Both the position numbers and the translations under genes were made by a program. A stretch of DNA of 57,308 bases, taken from Acidobacteriota bacterium (GTDB taxonomy: Bacteria > Acidobacteriota > Terriglobia > Versatilivoradales > Versatilivoraceae). This document shows positions 48,947-57,132 of this stretch, piece by piece; the first letter of the stretch is position 1, and the number at the start of each line of letters is the position of its first letter. The stretch covers positions 1 to 57,308 of the forward strand of contig JAJECY010000308.1 of assembly GCA_022821775.1 (NCBI GenBank), written 5' to 3'. The notes below the pieces were generated by a model that made no database searches, was not told where the DNA came from, and was given only the letters and a program-made list of their open reading frames with translations.

Positions 48947-50644
48947 TCAGAGGTTCACGTAATTGGGACCGCCGCCGCCCTCGGGAGGCACCCAGGTGAT
49001 CACCTGGTAGGGATCCATGATGTCGCAGGTCTTGCAGTGGACGCAGTTGGAGGGATTGATCTGGAGCCGGCCGCCCTTGCCGTCCTCGCGGGGAACGACC
49101 TCGTACACGTTGGCCGGACAGAAACGCTGGCAGGGGCTTCCGAACTCCTGCGGGCACCGGTCCTGGCAGATGCGGGGGTCGCTGATTCGCAGGTGGGAGG
49201 GTTGGTCTTCCTCGTGCCTGGTGCCGGAATAGTAGACGTTGGTGAGCTTGTCGAAGGTGGTGTTTCCGTCGGCCTGCAGCGGGCTCGGAGGAACCGCTCC
49301 GGCGCCGTGGTAGGCGGCGACGGGCCGCATTCGCCGGTGGCCGGGCCCACTGGGGAGCGGATCTTTCCAGCCCCGTCCTCCGGTCGCCATCTGCAGCCCC
49401 GCCTGGAGCAGCCCCCAAACCAGGCCGCGCTCGAACCCCTGGTGGAAATTGCGCACCCGGTAGAGCTCCCGCCCCGCCCAACTCCTGCTCAACAGCAGGG
49501 GATAGCGACTCAGTGTCCGTTCCGAAAAGTCATCCCTGAGCAGGGCCGTGAGAATGGTCTCGGCAGCCAGCATGCCCGACTTCATGGCCAGGTGGATCCC
49601 CTTGAGCCGCATGGAATTCACCAGGCCTGCCGAATCGCCGATGAGCAGCCCGCCGTTGAAATGGCTCCGCGGCATGGCGTAGTGGCCGCCCTCCGGCAAG
49701 GCCTTGGCCCCGTAGGCGGCCAGCCGGGCTCCCGCCAGCCGGGAGGCGATCAGAGGATGGGTCTTTAAGCGCTGGAACTGCCGATGCGGGTCCAGGAACG
49801 GGTCCTTGTAGTCCAGTCCCACCACCAGGCCCAGCGAGACTGTGCGACCCATGTGGTAAAGGAAACCTCCCCCGAATTCCTCCTGCCGGAGCGGGTAGCC
49901 CAGGGTGTGGATCACCTGCCCCTTTTCCGGGGATTCCTCGGGGAGCTCCCAGACTTCCTTCACGCCGACGGCATAGACCTGAGGGGCCCTGCCCCGGTCC
50001 AGCCCGAGGCGCTTCACCGCCTGCCCGGCCAGCGAACCGTGGACCCCTTCCCCCAGGACCACCACCTTGGCCAGGACGTCCACCCCGGGTTCCCAGGAGG
50101 ACTTGGGTCGGTTCTCCCGATCGGTGCCCTTCTCTCCGGTGCGCACTCCGATCAACCGATCTCCCTCGAACAGCAGCTCCGTCCCGGCGAATCCGGCGAA
50201 GAGATCCACCCCCTGCCCTTCCACCATCTCCCCCAGCCACCTGACGAACCGACTGAGCGAAATCAGGCTGTTGCCGTGGTTGTTGAGCGGAGGAGGCACC
50301 CAGGGAAGCCTGAACCGGTTCCCCGCGGTGAGGTAGTAGATGGAATCCCCGGTGACCGCCGGACCCAGGGGCGCATTTCGTTCCCGATAGTCGGGGATCA
50401 GCTCAGCCAGCGCGATGGGGTCCAGAATGGCCCCCGACAGGGTGTGGGCCCCCACTTCGCGGCCCTTCTCGATGAGAGCGATGCTGACCGACTCCAGCCG
50501 TTCGCCGGGAGGGGACTTCCGGTTGTGGGCCCGGATGAGATTGGTAAGGTGGAGGGCGGAACTCAGACAGGCGGGGCCAGCCCCCACGAAGAGAACGTCG
50601 ACCTCCAACCGGTCGCGGGCTTCACTCAATTTGGCTTCTCTCAT
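48947..50644 (-). CDS. Electron transfer flavoprotein-ubiquinone oxidoreductase
   Basis: A 565-residue membrane-associated flavo-iron-sulfur protein that passes electrons from ETF (fatty-acid and amino-acid oxidation) to quinone. The N-terminal FAD site reads VDVLFVGAGPACLSSALHL, followed by GAHTLSGAILDP. A middle segment has GGHYAMPRSHFNGGLLIGDSAGLVNSMRLKGIHLAMKSGMLAAE. The C-terminal [4Fe-4S] domain has CQRFCPANVYEV and NCVHCKTCDIMDP. It feeds the quinone pool used by the bc complex encoded at 14-16.5 kb. etfAB are not here. Confidence 0.94.
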   Translation of the reverse strand: MREAKLSEARDRLEVDVLFVGAGPACLSSALHLTNLIRAHNRKSPPGERLESVSIALIEKGREVGAHTLSGAILDPIALAELIPDYRERNAPLGPAVTGDSIYYLTAGNRFRLPWVPPPLNNHGNSLISLSRFVRWLGEMVEGQGVDLFAGFAGTELLFEGDRLIGVRTGEKGTDRENRPKSSWEPGVDVLAKVVVLGEGVHGSLAGQAVKRLGLDRGRAPQVYAVGVKEVWELPEESPEKGQVIHTLGYPLRQEEFGGGFLYHMGRTVSLGLVVGLDYKDPFLDPHRQFQRLKTHPLIASRLAGARLAAYGAKALPEGGHYAMPRSHFNGGLLIGDSAGLVNSMRLKGIHLAMKSGMLAAETILTALLRDDFSERTLSRYPLLLSRSWAGRELYRVRNFHQGFERGLVWGLLQAGLQMATGGRGWKDPLPSGPGHRRMRPVAAYHGAGAVPPSPLQADGNTTFDKLTNVYYSGTRHEEDQPSHLRISDPRICQDRCPQEFGSPCQRFCPANVYEVVPREDGKGGRLQINPSNCVHCKTCDIMDPYQVITWVPPEGGGGPNYVNL

Positions 50645-50677
50645 CGGTCACTGCCCCTGGCGGATGAGCATTCCCTG

Positions 50678-52069
50678 TTACGGGGACCTTCTCTCCATCT
50701 GGTACAGGCTTCTCTCCGATTGACTGATCTTTCTGACCGTCCTGATTTCGAAGTACCGGCTGAAGGCCTGCTCGAAGGCCTGCTGGGTGTAGTCGGGGAA
50801 TATGTCCTCCCTCGAGGCCAGCAGCCTCCGGACCTGGGAGTCGGTCTTGGGGACGAACTCGATGATCAGTGAGCGGCACAGTTCGCCGAAAAAGCCGGCG
50901 AGCCTGGACAGCGGCAGATTGTTGGCGATGGCCAGGTGGTGAATCAGCGCCAGGGCCAGGACCGCGTCGGGAGAGCCTCGCTCCAGCAGAGACGTGCGTT
51001 CGCGGCCGTGCCAGCCCAGGTTGGGGCTGGGATTGGTCAAATCGACCCAAAGGGGCAGCAGGTTGGTGATGCCCTCTTGCCGGCAGACCCGGTAGTTCCG
51101 CTCAACGCAGGCGGGGTCCTGATCGAAGGCAATCGTGGTCATGCCACGGCTTGCGGCCAGGCGGCTGAACAACCCCGTGTTGGCGCCCAGGTCCCACACC
51201 ATGTCGGGTTTGGGGCGGATGAGATCCAGAAACTCGGACACCAGTTGCTGTTTGTGCCGGAAGCCTTCATCGCTGTAGTTGGTGTCTCCATAGTAGGAGG
51301 CCCAGTCGTCTCGGGGTGGGGTCCATCTGAGCCCCCCCACGCAGGATTCCAGGTTCTCGATCAAGCCGAGGAGGGCCCTGCGGCTCACGGCCCGGCGGAC
51401 CCGGCGACCCGGCTTGTCGGCGTAGTGCGTCTGGGCCTTGGCATGAAGATGAAGGTGCGTCAGCAGGGAAAATCGGAATCGGGTACGAAAGGGGAGCAGG
51501 CGACTGGCGAGGTCCAGAGGAATCCCGTCCAGGTGGACCCGCAGGAGTTGGCTGAGCCGGACATCGGAGTAGCCGGCCAGCGCCAGCGGGGCCAGGAAGT
51601 GCTGGCAGAATTGACGATAGCCCGACCAGGGGCTGCCTTCCGAATACCTCTCGAAGGACAGGGTATCGATGAGCAGAGGTTCGCCTTTCCGGAACTGGAT
51701 GTTGTAGGCGCTGCTGTCCTTGAGGGACATTCCACGGTCCAGGCATCTCCTCTGGATTGCCAGCGTGGTCAGGGCGGCGTCCCGGAGCTGGCTGAAGCTC
51801 CACTCGAAGGGATAGGAGATGAACGGAAGCGGCTCCGGCCTGAGAACCTTGTAACATTCCGGCGACTCCGGCGGCCGCGGGCCGACTTCCCGGTGAGCAA
51901 CCAGGAGTCCCGCATCGACCAGGCTGCCGTAAAGGCCGGAACTCAGCAGGCGGTCATAGTCTTCGCGGTAACCGAGATTGACCTGCCGGTATAGCACACC
52001 CCCATCGAAAAACAGAAATCCGCTGGGGTCGCGGAAGGAGGAAGGCAGCGCTTCGATCGAATCATTCAT
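50678..52069 (-). CDS. SAM-dependent methyltransferase with an N-terminal kinase-like region
   Basis: A 463-residue protein. The C-terminal part is a class I methyltransferase: motif I VWDLGANTGLFSRLA at residues 291-305, then IAFDQD for the ribose acid. The N-terminal 145 residues show LKDSSAYNIQF (D118 and N123) and LLIDTLSFE (D135), like the catalytic loop and metal-binding Asp of protein or aminoglycoside kinases. Whether it phosphorylates anything is unknown. It overlaps the upstream small membrane gene by 8 bp. Confidence 0.75.
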   Translation of the reverse strand: MNDSIEALPSSFRDPSGFLFFDGGVLYRQVNLGYREDYDRLLSSGLYGSLVDAGLLVAHREVGPRPPESPECYKVLRPEPLPFISYPFEWSFSQLRDAALTTLAIQRRCLDRGMSLKDSSAYNIQFRKGEPLLIDTLSFERYSEGSPWSGYRQFCQHFLAPLALAGYSDVRLSQLLRVHLDGIPLDLASRLLPFRTRFRFSLLTHLHLHAKAQTHYADKPGRRVRRAVSRRALLGLIENLESCVGGLRWTPPRDDWASYYGDTNYSDEGFRHKQQLVSEFLDLIRPKPDMVWDLGANTGLFSRLAASRGMTTIAFDQDPACVERNYRVCRQEGITNLLPLWVDLTNPSPNLGWHGRERTSLLERGSPDAVLALALIHHLAIANNLPLSRLAGFFGELCRSLIIEFVPKTDSQVRRLLASREDIFPDYTQQAFEQAFSRYFEIRTVRKISQSERSLYQMERRSP

Positions 52070-52409
52070 GTTCGGCCGGATCGTTTCTGCCGAACGGCGA
52101 GCGTCCCCTGAGGAACGTCTTGATCCTCGCCCAATAGATCTTGAGGGAAACCAGGACCCCCAACAGACCCGCGATCACTACCTGGACAAGATAGCTTCCG
52201 GTCCCGGGGTCGATGTAGGCGTAGGTCGGCGGGGGAAAGAGAAGCCAACCAAAGCCCAGCAGCGCACACCACAGCAGGTGCGGCCGGAAGAATGGCCGAC
52301 CTGGCCGGGATGGGCCGAACGGGTTGGCGGCAACTCTATCCGACATTCTCGAAGTTGCGCCCGCCATCCTGGAATTCGGCCTCCACGGCAACAGGCTCGA
52401 TTGGCTCAT
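52062..52409 (-). CDS. Small membrane protein with a YIDPGTGSYL motif
   Basis: A 115-residue protein. A polar N-terminus (about 45 residues) is followed by a hydrophobic helix, the conserved-looking YAYIDPGTGSYLVQ turn, a second helix (VVIAGLLGVLVSLKIYW) and a basic tail. ATG 52409 has AGGGAA upstream; ATG 52346 is possible. Its 8-bp overlap with the methyltransferase gene suggests joint function, perhaps in cell-envelope polymer export, though that is speculative. Confidence 0.6.
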   Translation of the reverse strand: MSQSSLLPWRPNSRMAGATSRMSDRVAANPFGPSRPGRPFFRPHLLWCALLGFGWLLFPPPTYAYIDPGTGSYLVQVVIAGLLGVLVSLKIYWARIKTFLRGRSPFGRNDPAEHE

Positions 52410-52874
52410 TGCTTCCCTGAAATCACGTCGGTCGCGGTTCACCACAACATTCCTTTCCACCAAAGTTACCTGGGGGGAGACTATACGGTCGCTTGAACTT
52501 CTCCCAAGCAGAAAAATGGCTTCTTGTTTTTCAACAAGCCCAGCCCCGCTCCCCACGACGGGGCGGATCATCCGAGGATGAAGCCCGGGACCTGGATGGC
52601 GTTTCGGGAGCAGGGAAGGGTTCCGGTTCCCCTCGCCGTCCTGCTTCGTGTGTCTTACTGGTCCTTCCTGTCCCTTCGTGGATCACTCTTTTTACCTCGT
52701 CGCATGCAGCGCGAAACCGGTTTGTTTCAAATAAATGCCGTCGGAGTCGCCACATTGCATCGCTTTTCCAGATCCAATCCGGCAAAGAATACCCCAGTCC
52801 GCCGATTTTCTCCCTAAAATGGCTCAAAAAGGAGAAGCAGGGCATCCAGACAGCCCCGCTCGGGAGGAACAACC
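52410..52874. other. 465-bp gap with a dispersed repeat
   Basis: No protein-like ORF. The centre is copy 2 of the long decamer repeat (52558-52697). The flanks presumably contain promoters for the divergent genes, but I find no good -35/-10 pair. Confidence 0.6.
52558..52697. repeat. Dispersed repeat of about 140 bp with TTCGTGG decamers, copy 2
   Basis: It aligns with 37223-37360 from ACGGGGCGGATCA through GGTTCCCCTCG and CTGCTTCGTGTGTCTT to CCCTTCGTGGAT and a T run. Identity looks roughly three quarters or higher by eye. It has no coding potential. Confidence 0.75.
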
Positions 52875-54239
52875 ATGAATCCGGTAACCCAGGACTCAGA
52901 CGCCCGGACCCACGGGAACCGAGTCCCCGAATCCACCCGGCTCTATCGGAGGGCCGACAATTTGATCGCCGGTCGCACCCACCTGTTCGGAAGGCGTGCC
53001 GAACTTCACGCGCAGGGGATCTCGCCCGTCTACAGCCACCGCCAGCAAGGCTGCCGGCTATGGGACGTGGACGGCAACGAGTATCTCGACTTCAATCTCG
53101 GCGCCGGCTCGGTCCTTCTGGGACATGCCTTTCCCAGCGTGGTCCGGGCCGTCCAGGAGCAGGCCGCCAGGGGTACCGGGTTGACCGTCAACCACCCTCT
53201 GGAGATCGAGGCCGCCGAACTGTTGGCCGAGATCGTTCCCTGTGCCGAAATGGTGCGCTTCTGCAAGGGCGGCGGCGAGTCCGACATGGTCGCCGTCCGC
53301 ATCGCCCGGGCGGCCACCGGCAGAGACAAGGTGGCCTTTTGCGGCTATCACGGCTGGCACGACTGGTACCTGTCGGCCAATCTGGCCCCCGGTGCGGCCC
53401 TGGAAAAGCACCTGATGCACGGGATTACACCCCTGGGAGTTCCCAAAGGCCTGCTGGACACCACCCTGGCCTTCGAATACAACAATCTGGACTCACTCCG
53501 TAATCTGCTGGAGGAGAACCGGGGGGAGGTCGCCTGCGTGATCATGGAGGCGGCCCGCACCTACACGCCCGACCCCGGCTATCTGGAGGGAGTGCGCCGG
53601 CTTACTGAGGACCACGGAGTGGTTCTTATCTTCGACGAGGTGGTCACGGGGTTCCGCACCGCTCTGGGCGGCGCCCAGGAGTATTACGGGGTCGTCCCCG
53701 ACATGGCCACCTTCGCCAAGTGCATTTCCAACGGCTTCGCCCTGGGGGCCGTGGTGGGCAAAAGGGAGATCATGCAGGTGGCTCTGGACTCCTTCATCAG
53801 CAGCGTCTATTGGGCCGAAGCCACCGGCCTGGCAGCCTGCAAGGCCACCCTGCAGGAATACCGCGCCCGCAACGTCAGCGCGATCATCCAGGACATCGGC
53901 CGCGGCTTCATGAAGGGCCTGAGCCGGATTTTCGGGGAGCTGGGGCTGTCCTTCAGGATGATTGGACTGCCCTCCTTCCCCGCCATGGTCTTCGAAGGGG
54001 TTCCTGCCGAGCAGAATGCCGCCGCGGCCACCCTCTACCTGCAGGAAACCGCCAAGAGAGGTGTGATTGGCGGGCCGGGCTTCCTGTTCTGCATGCAGCA
54101 CTCCCAGGCAGATCTGGATCAGGCACTGGAGCGGATTGGCGAAGCCCTGGAAGTGGTGGGTAAGGCGGTAGACGAGGGCGACCCGGTCAAGCACCTGGAG
54201 TGCCCCGTCAAGCAGTCGGGTTTTAGGCGCCTGGTCTAG
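52875..54239 (+). CDS. Class III PLP-dependent aminotransferase, HemL-like
   Basis: A 454-residue fold-type I PLP enzyme. It has GHAFPSVVRAV, the CKGGGESDMVAVRIARAATGRDKVAFCGYHGWHDWY segment (residues 130-165), IFDEVVTGFR with D254, and the PLP lysine K282 in FAKCISNG. It resembles glutamate-1-semialdehyde aminomutase and related aminotransferases. But it lacks the usual hem context, and its N-terminal extension and the Cys around the lysine are unlike HemL. A catabolic aminotransferase or mutase is more likely; the substrate is unknown. Confidence 0.85.
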   Translation: MNPVTQDSDARTHGNRVPESTRLYRRADNLIAGRTHLFGRRAELHAQGISPVYSHRQQGCRLWDVDGNEYLDFNLGAGSVLLGHAFPSVVRAVQEQAARGTGLTVNHPLEIEAAELLAEIVPCAEMVRFCKGGGESDMVAVRIARAATGRDKVAFCGYHGWHDWYLSANLAPGAALEKHLMHGITPLGVPKGLLDTTLAFEYNNLDSLRNLLEENRGEVACVIMEAARTYTPDPGYLEGVRRLTEDHGVVLIFDEVVTGFRTALGGAQEYYGVVPDMATFAKCISNGFALGAVVGKREIMQVALDSFISSVYWAEATGLAACKATLQEYRARNVSAIIQDIGRGFMKGLSRIFGELGLSFRMIGLPSFPAMVFEGVPAEQNAAAATLYLQETAKRGVIGGPGFLFCMQHSQADLDQALERIGEALEVVGKAVDEGDPVKHLECPVKQSGFRRLV

Positions 54240-54248
54240 CTTGCCTTG

Positions 54249-55325
54249 TCAGATAGTGGGCATCGCCGGAACCACTTCCTCGGCCAGCAGCTTCATGGAA
54301 CGGCGCCACTTCTCCTCGTCGTCCCAGTCCTTGGAGGTCATCAGCAAGGTTCCGAACCCACCGGTCACTTCCCAGACCTCCTCCAACTGGCGGATGCAAT
54401 CCTTGACGTTGCCCATGATGCAGAGGTGCTTCACGGCATACTCCGGAGTCACCTCCTCGTCGGGCACCTCGGGGTCGTGCTTGGCCAGGTGAAGCATCTT
54501 GGCCGACTTCAAGAGCCCCAGAAGGTACTCGAAGGAGCGGGCCACGTTGCCGTTCATGAGGTGATCCCAAGCCTCGTCCTTGGACTCGCCCACGTAGACA
54601 CTGCGGGACACTCTCCAGAGGGCGCGGCTGGGAGGCGGCTGACCGGCGTCTTCGGCGCCCCGGCAGTAGTGTTGCCAGTGCTGGGCCGCCGTGGAATCCG
54701 GGATCAGGTTGGTGCTGAGCGGGAGATAGCCGCGCTGGCCGGCCATGAAGGCAGCCCGCGAGTCTCCTCTCACGATGCTCATGCCGATGGGAGGATGGGG
54801 CTTCTGGTAGGGCTGCAGAATGGTCCCGATCCCCAACTCCTGCCTGGGGCTCTGAATCCTGATACGCCAGAACTTCCCCTGAAAATCGAAGGGGACTTCC
54901 GTTTGCCACAGCTTCAGGATCATTTCGATGCCCTCGAGCGTCATCAGGCCCTGGGTCTGGGGGTCCGGCAGGTCGAACAGCTCCCAGTCGGTGGGAACCC
55001 CGCCCTGACCGAAGCCGCAATTGAGCCGTCCCTTCGAGAGATGGTCCAGCATCGAAAGGCGGATGGCGATGTTGGCGGGGTGGTGCTGGGGAATGATCGA
55101 AACCCCGGTCCCCAACCGGATCTTGCTGGTGAGGGGCAGAATATGGGCGATGAACAGATCGTTGGAGGGAATGGGCTCCCAGGCCAGCGTGTGGTGCTGG
55201 CCGATCCAGGCCTCGGTGAAACCCAGGGCTTCGGCCAGAAGAACGTACTTCACGTCCTCCTGGAAGCACTCGGTCCGGGATTTCTCCGGAGGATGCAGCG
55301 GCATCATGAAAGTTCCCAGCTTCAT
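54249..55325 (-). CDS. LLM-class flavin-dependent monooxygenase
   Basis: A 358-residue bacterial luciferase-like TIM-barrel protein. It has LGTFMMPLHPPEKSRTECFQED, AEALGFTEAWIGQHH, IRLGTGVSIIPQHHPANIAIRLSMLDHLSKGRLNCGFGQGG and a later KPHPPIGMSI. Such enzymes oxidise small organic molecules with FMNH2 and O2, the flavin being reduced by a partner. The gene lies 55 bp after a NIPSNAP gene on the same strand. The substrate cannot be read. Confidence 0.9.
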   Translation of the reverse strand: MKLGTFMMPLHPPEKSRTECFQEDVKYVLLAEALGFTEAWIGQHHTLAWEPIPSNDLFIAHILPLTSKIRLGTGVSIIPQHHPANIAIRLSMLDHLSKGRLNCGFGQGGVPTDWELFDLPDPQTQGLMTLEGIEMILKLWQTEVPFDFQGKFWRIRIQSPRQELGIGTILQPYQKPHPPIGMSIVRGDSRAAFMAGQRGYLPLSTNLIPDSTAAQHWQHYCRGAEDAGQPPPSRALWRVSRSVYVGESKDEAWDHLMNGNVARSFEYLLGLLKSAKMLHLAKHDPEVPDEEVTPEYAVKHLCIMGNVKDCIRQLEEVWEVTGGFGTLLMTSKDWDDEEKWRRSMKLLAEEVVPAMPTI

Positions 55326-55380
55326 TGAGCGAGACCTCCTGTGGGTCCGGTGTCGGACGGGTGTTAACTAATGTCCTGTC

Positions 55381-55698
55381 TCAGGTATCACTTGGCAACC
55401 GAGACCCCGGGCGGGCCTTCATGAGACGTACTTCCCGCCGCCTGATGGTGGGTCGTATCTTGCCCACGATCTCGAGCCACTCCGGGCTGCCGTAGTAGGC
55501 GTCGATGGCCTTCTGGCGCTGTTTCAGGGACGAGAAGGAACGCATCCAGACGAACTCGTCCTCGCGTTCCACGTTCTCCCAGGCCGCGACAAAAGTGACG
55601 CCGTATTTCTCCATAAAGGTGCGAGCCACCTTGAAGTACCTCAAGAAGGTGGGCATGCGCCCCGGGTGAAAGCGGTAGATTCTGAGTTCGTAGATCAT
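55381..55698 (-). CDS. NIPSNAP-family protein
   Basis: A 105-residue alpha-beta-barrel (dimeric ferredoxin-like) protein. MIYELRIYRFHPGRMPTFLRYF, WENVEREDEFVWMRSFSSLKQRQKAIDAYYGSPEW is the NIPSNAP signature. Members are small and often encoded next to oxidoreductases of unknown role. It is probably co-transcribed with the LLM monooxygenase gene. Confidence 0.9.
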   Translation of the reverse strand: MIYELRIYRFHPGRMPTFLRYFKVARTFMEKYGVTFVAAWENVEREDEFVWMRSFSSLKQRQKAIDAYYGSPEWLEIVGKIRPTIRRREVRLMKARPGSRLPSDT

Positions 55699-55753
55699 TC
55701 CCGGGTTCCTTTCTCAGCCGCATCGATGAGCCCGCTCTTCATGGATTCTCCTA

Positions 55754-55858
55754 GTGTTGCGTTTGGAAACCGAGTTCTTCTGCCAACGGTTCGGATATTC
55801 TTGAATTCGTTGCCTTTGGCCTACTGGAGCAGGTCAACGGGGTTTCCAAACGCAACAC
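55754..55858. mobile_element. 105-bp MITE-like element with 18-bp terminal inverted repeats
   Basis: GTGTTGCGTTTGGAAACC (55754-55771) and its perfect complement (55841-55858) bracket a short non-coding core. The left end follows a TA; the right end is followed by CA instead of TA. The GTGTT start resembles the IS630-type end at 57133. It has no ORF. Confidence 0.65.
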
Positions 55859-55885
55859 CAGTTAACCGGTGCGTGGACCTAACCC

Positions 55886-56836
55886 CTAACCCTTCTCGGG
55901 CGGTGATTGGTCCAGTATCTCCTGTAGGCGAGGATCGAAGACCCGCTTGAGTTTCAGCAGGTGTTCAACTATCCAATTCCCTATCTCGTCGAGCGTATCG
56001 AACGAATCGTCTATCGAGGCCTCTGGACCCTGTAGCATTATTTGGATCTTTCCAGTTTTCTTCCATAGAAGTTCTTGCCCCAGTCTCGCCTCAATGTCAC
56101 TCCTTCCAGATTTGAGAGAATCGAAGACTATCTTTTCGTGTTCTCGGTTTCCAGTCTTCATTTCCAGATAAACTGCCACAGGCCGAGCGCGCTTGTTGAC
56201 CATCCCCCAGAAATAATGGAAGCCTGCGACGGTTGATGGAATTGAATTCCAATCGACCGGCCGAATGGCATTGGTGGTGAACCCTCGCTTTCGCAGTTTA
56301 TCAACGATTCTCTGGTTGAACTGACGCCGTTTCTCGTTTTCCGGAGATGCAGTCCTCCTGGCCTGCCTTGACCAAGTGTCGGGGCGGACCACGAGACGGA
56401 AATCCGGTGCTGCACGCGAGTCATCGATCTTGATGACGCGAACCTCAACCCCGTAGAAATCAACCTCCTCAGATGTCCAGGCATTGAGCCGATTTATGGC
56501 GGCGAGATGTTCATCCTTGAACTGAGTCGCAATCCATATCACGATGCGCGCGTCACATCCCGTTGCGTAGATCAGCAGTCGCCCAAGATGATCATGATTC
56601 GTCGCTTCTAACTGATTTTCTATTGCGACCGTCTGGCCAGCTCCATCCCTTGCGAGAATGTCAAGGAAAAGATCACCAACCGGCGCTTCGGTCTCGACTA
56701 GCTTCAGGTCCATCCCTAGAACCTTGTCCAGCACTCTCAGCTCGCGTGCAAGCCAAGGCGTGAAGTCACGCGCCTCACCCGGCCAGATTTCTCGGATGCC
56801 CAATTCCTGGATTCTTCCCAGTTCCGGCACTTCCAT
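55886..56836 (-). CDS. DUF4268-domain protein with a PD-(D/E)xK-like N-terminal region
   Basis: A 316-residue soluble protein. The N-terminal half (about residues 30-140) shows GDLFLDILARD and VAIENQLEATNHDHLGRLLIYATG, with D59, E73 and Q75 in the spacing of PD-(D/E)xK nucleases. The C-terminal half (about 175-310, NEKRRQFNQRIVDKL to the end) is the DUF4268 domain often found in defence-type or phage-related proteins. A role in DNA or RNA cleavage is inferred. ATG 56836 has no strong ribosome site. Confidence 0.8.
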   Translation of the reverse strand: MEVPELGRIQELGIREIWPGEARDFTPWLARELRVLDKVLGMDLKLVETEAPVGDLFLDILARDGAGQTVAIENQLEATNHDHLGRLLIYATGCDARIVIWIATQFKDEHLAAINRLNAWTSEEVDFYGVEVRVIKIDDSRAAPDFRLVVRPDTWSRQARRTASPENEKRRQFNQRIVDKLRKRGFTTNAIRPVDWNSIPSTVAGFHYFWGMVNKRARPVAVYLEMKTGNREHEKIVFDSLKSGRSDIEARLGQELLWKKTGKIQIMLQGPEASIDDSFDTLDEIGNWIVEHLLKLKRVFDPRLQEILDQSPPEKG

Positions 56837-57052
56837 TACTGTTTGCCTTCTTCCTTTTTCGGTGTCGCCCGTCTGAATCGCAAAGTCCGGACGGTCATGA
56901 CTGAGGACATTGTGTTACGCACGCAGAGGGGTGTTTGGGCAGCGAATTATGCTCCCCCGTATAGGTGGTGTCAAGGGGAGGGGGGCCCTCCCTGGCACGT
57001 TACGGGTTGACGTTATCCACCCCGGACTGCTTTCAGGAGAGGAGTCCATTGG
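56837..57052. other. Intergenic stretch without a recognisable gene
   Basis: No protein-like ORF between the DUF4268 gene and the decamer repeat. A short hairpin-like GGGGAGGGGGGCCCTCCC stretch occurs at about 56976-56993. Confidence 0.4.
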
Positions 57053-57126
57053 TCTTTCTTCGTGGCCCTTCGTCGTCCTTCGTGTACCTTCGTGGATAAC
57101 TCTTTTTGTTCGTGGCCCTTCGTGGG
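57053..57126. repeat. TTCGTGG-type decamer repeat next to the IS end
   Basis: Six or so 10-bp units (CCCTTCGTCGT, CCTTCGTGTA, CCTTCGTGGA and variants) with a TAACTCTTTTTG interruption. It is the same family as the repeats at 37.3, 42.7 and 52.6 kb. Confidence 0.7.
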
Positions 57127-57132
57127 TGCCTA

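Noticed and set aside
52875-54239. Calling the aminotransferase hemL
   Set aside because: It has the fold and lysine motif of the family but no heme-synthesis neighbours and diverged flanking residues, so a specific symbol is not supported.
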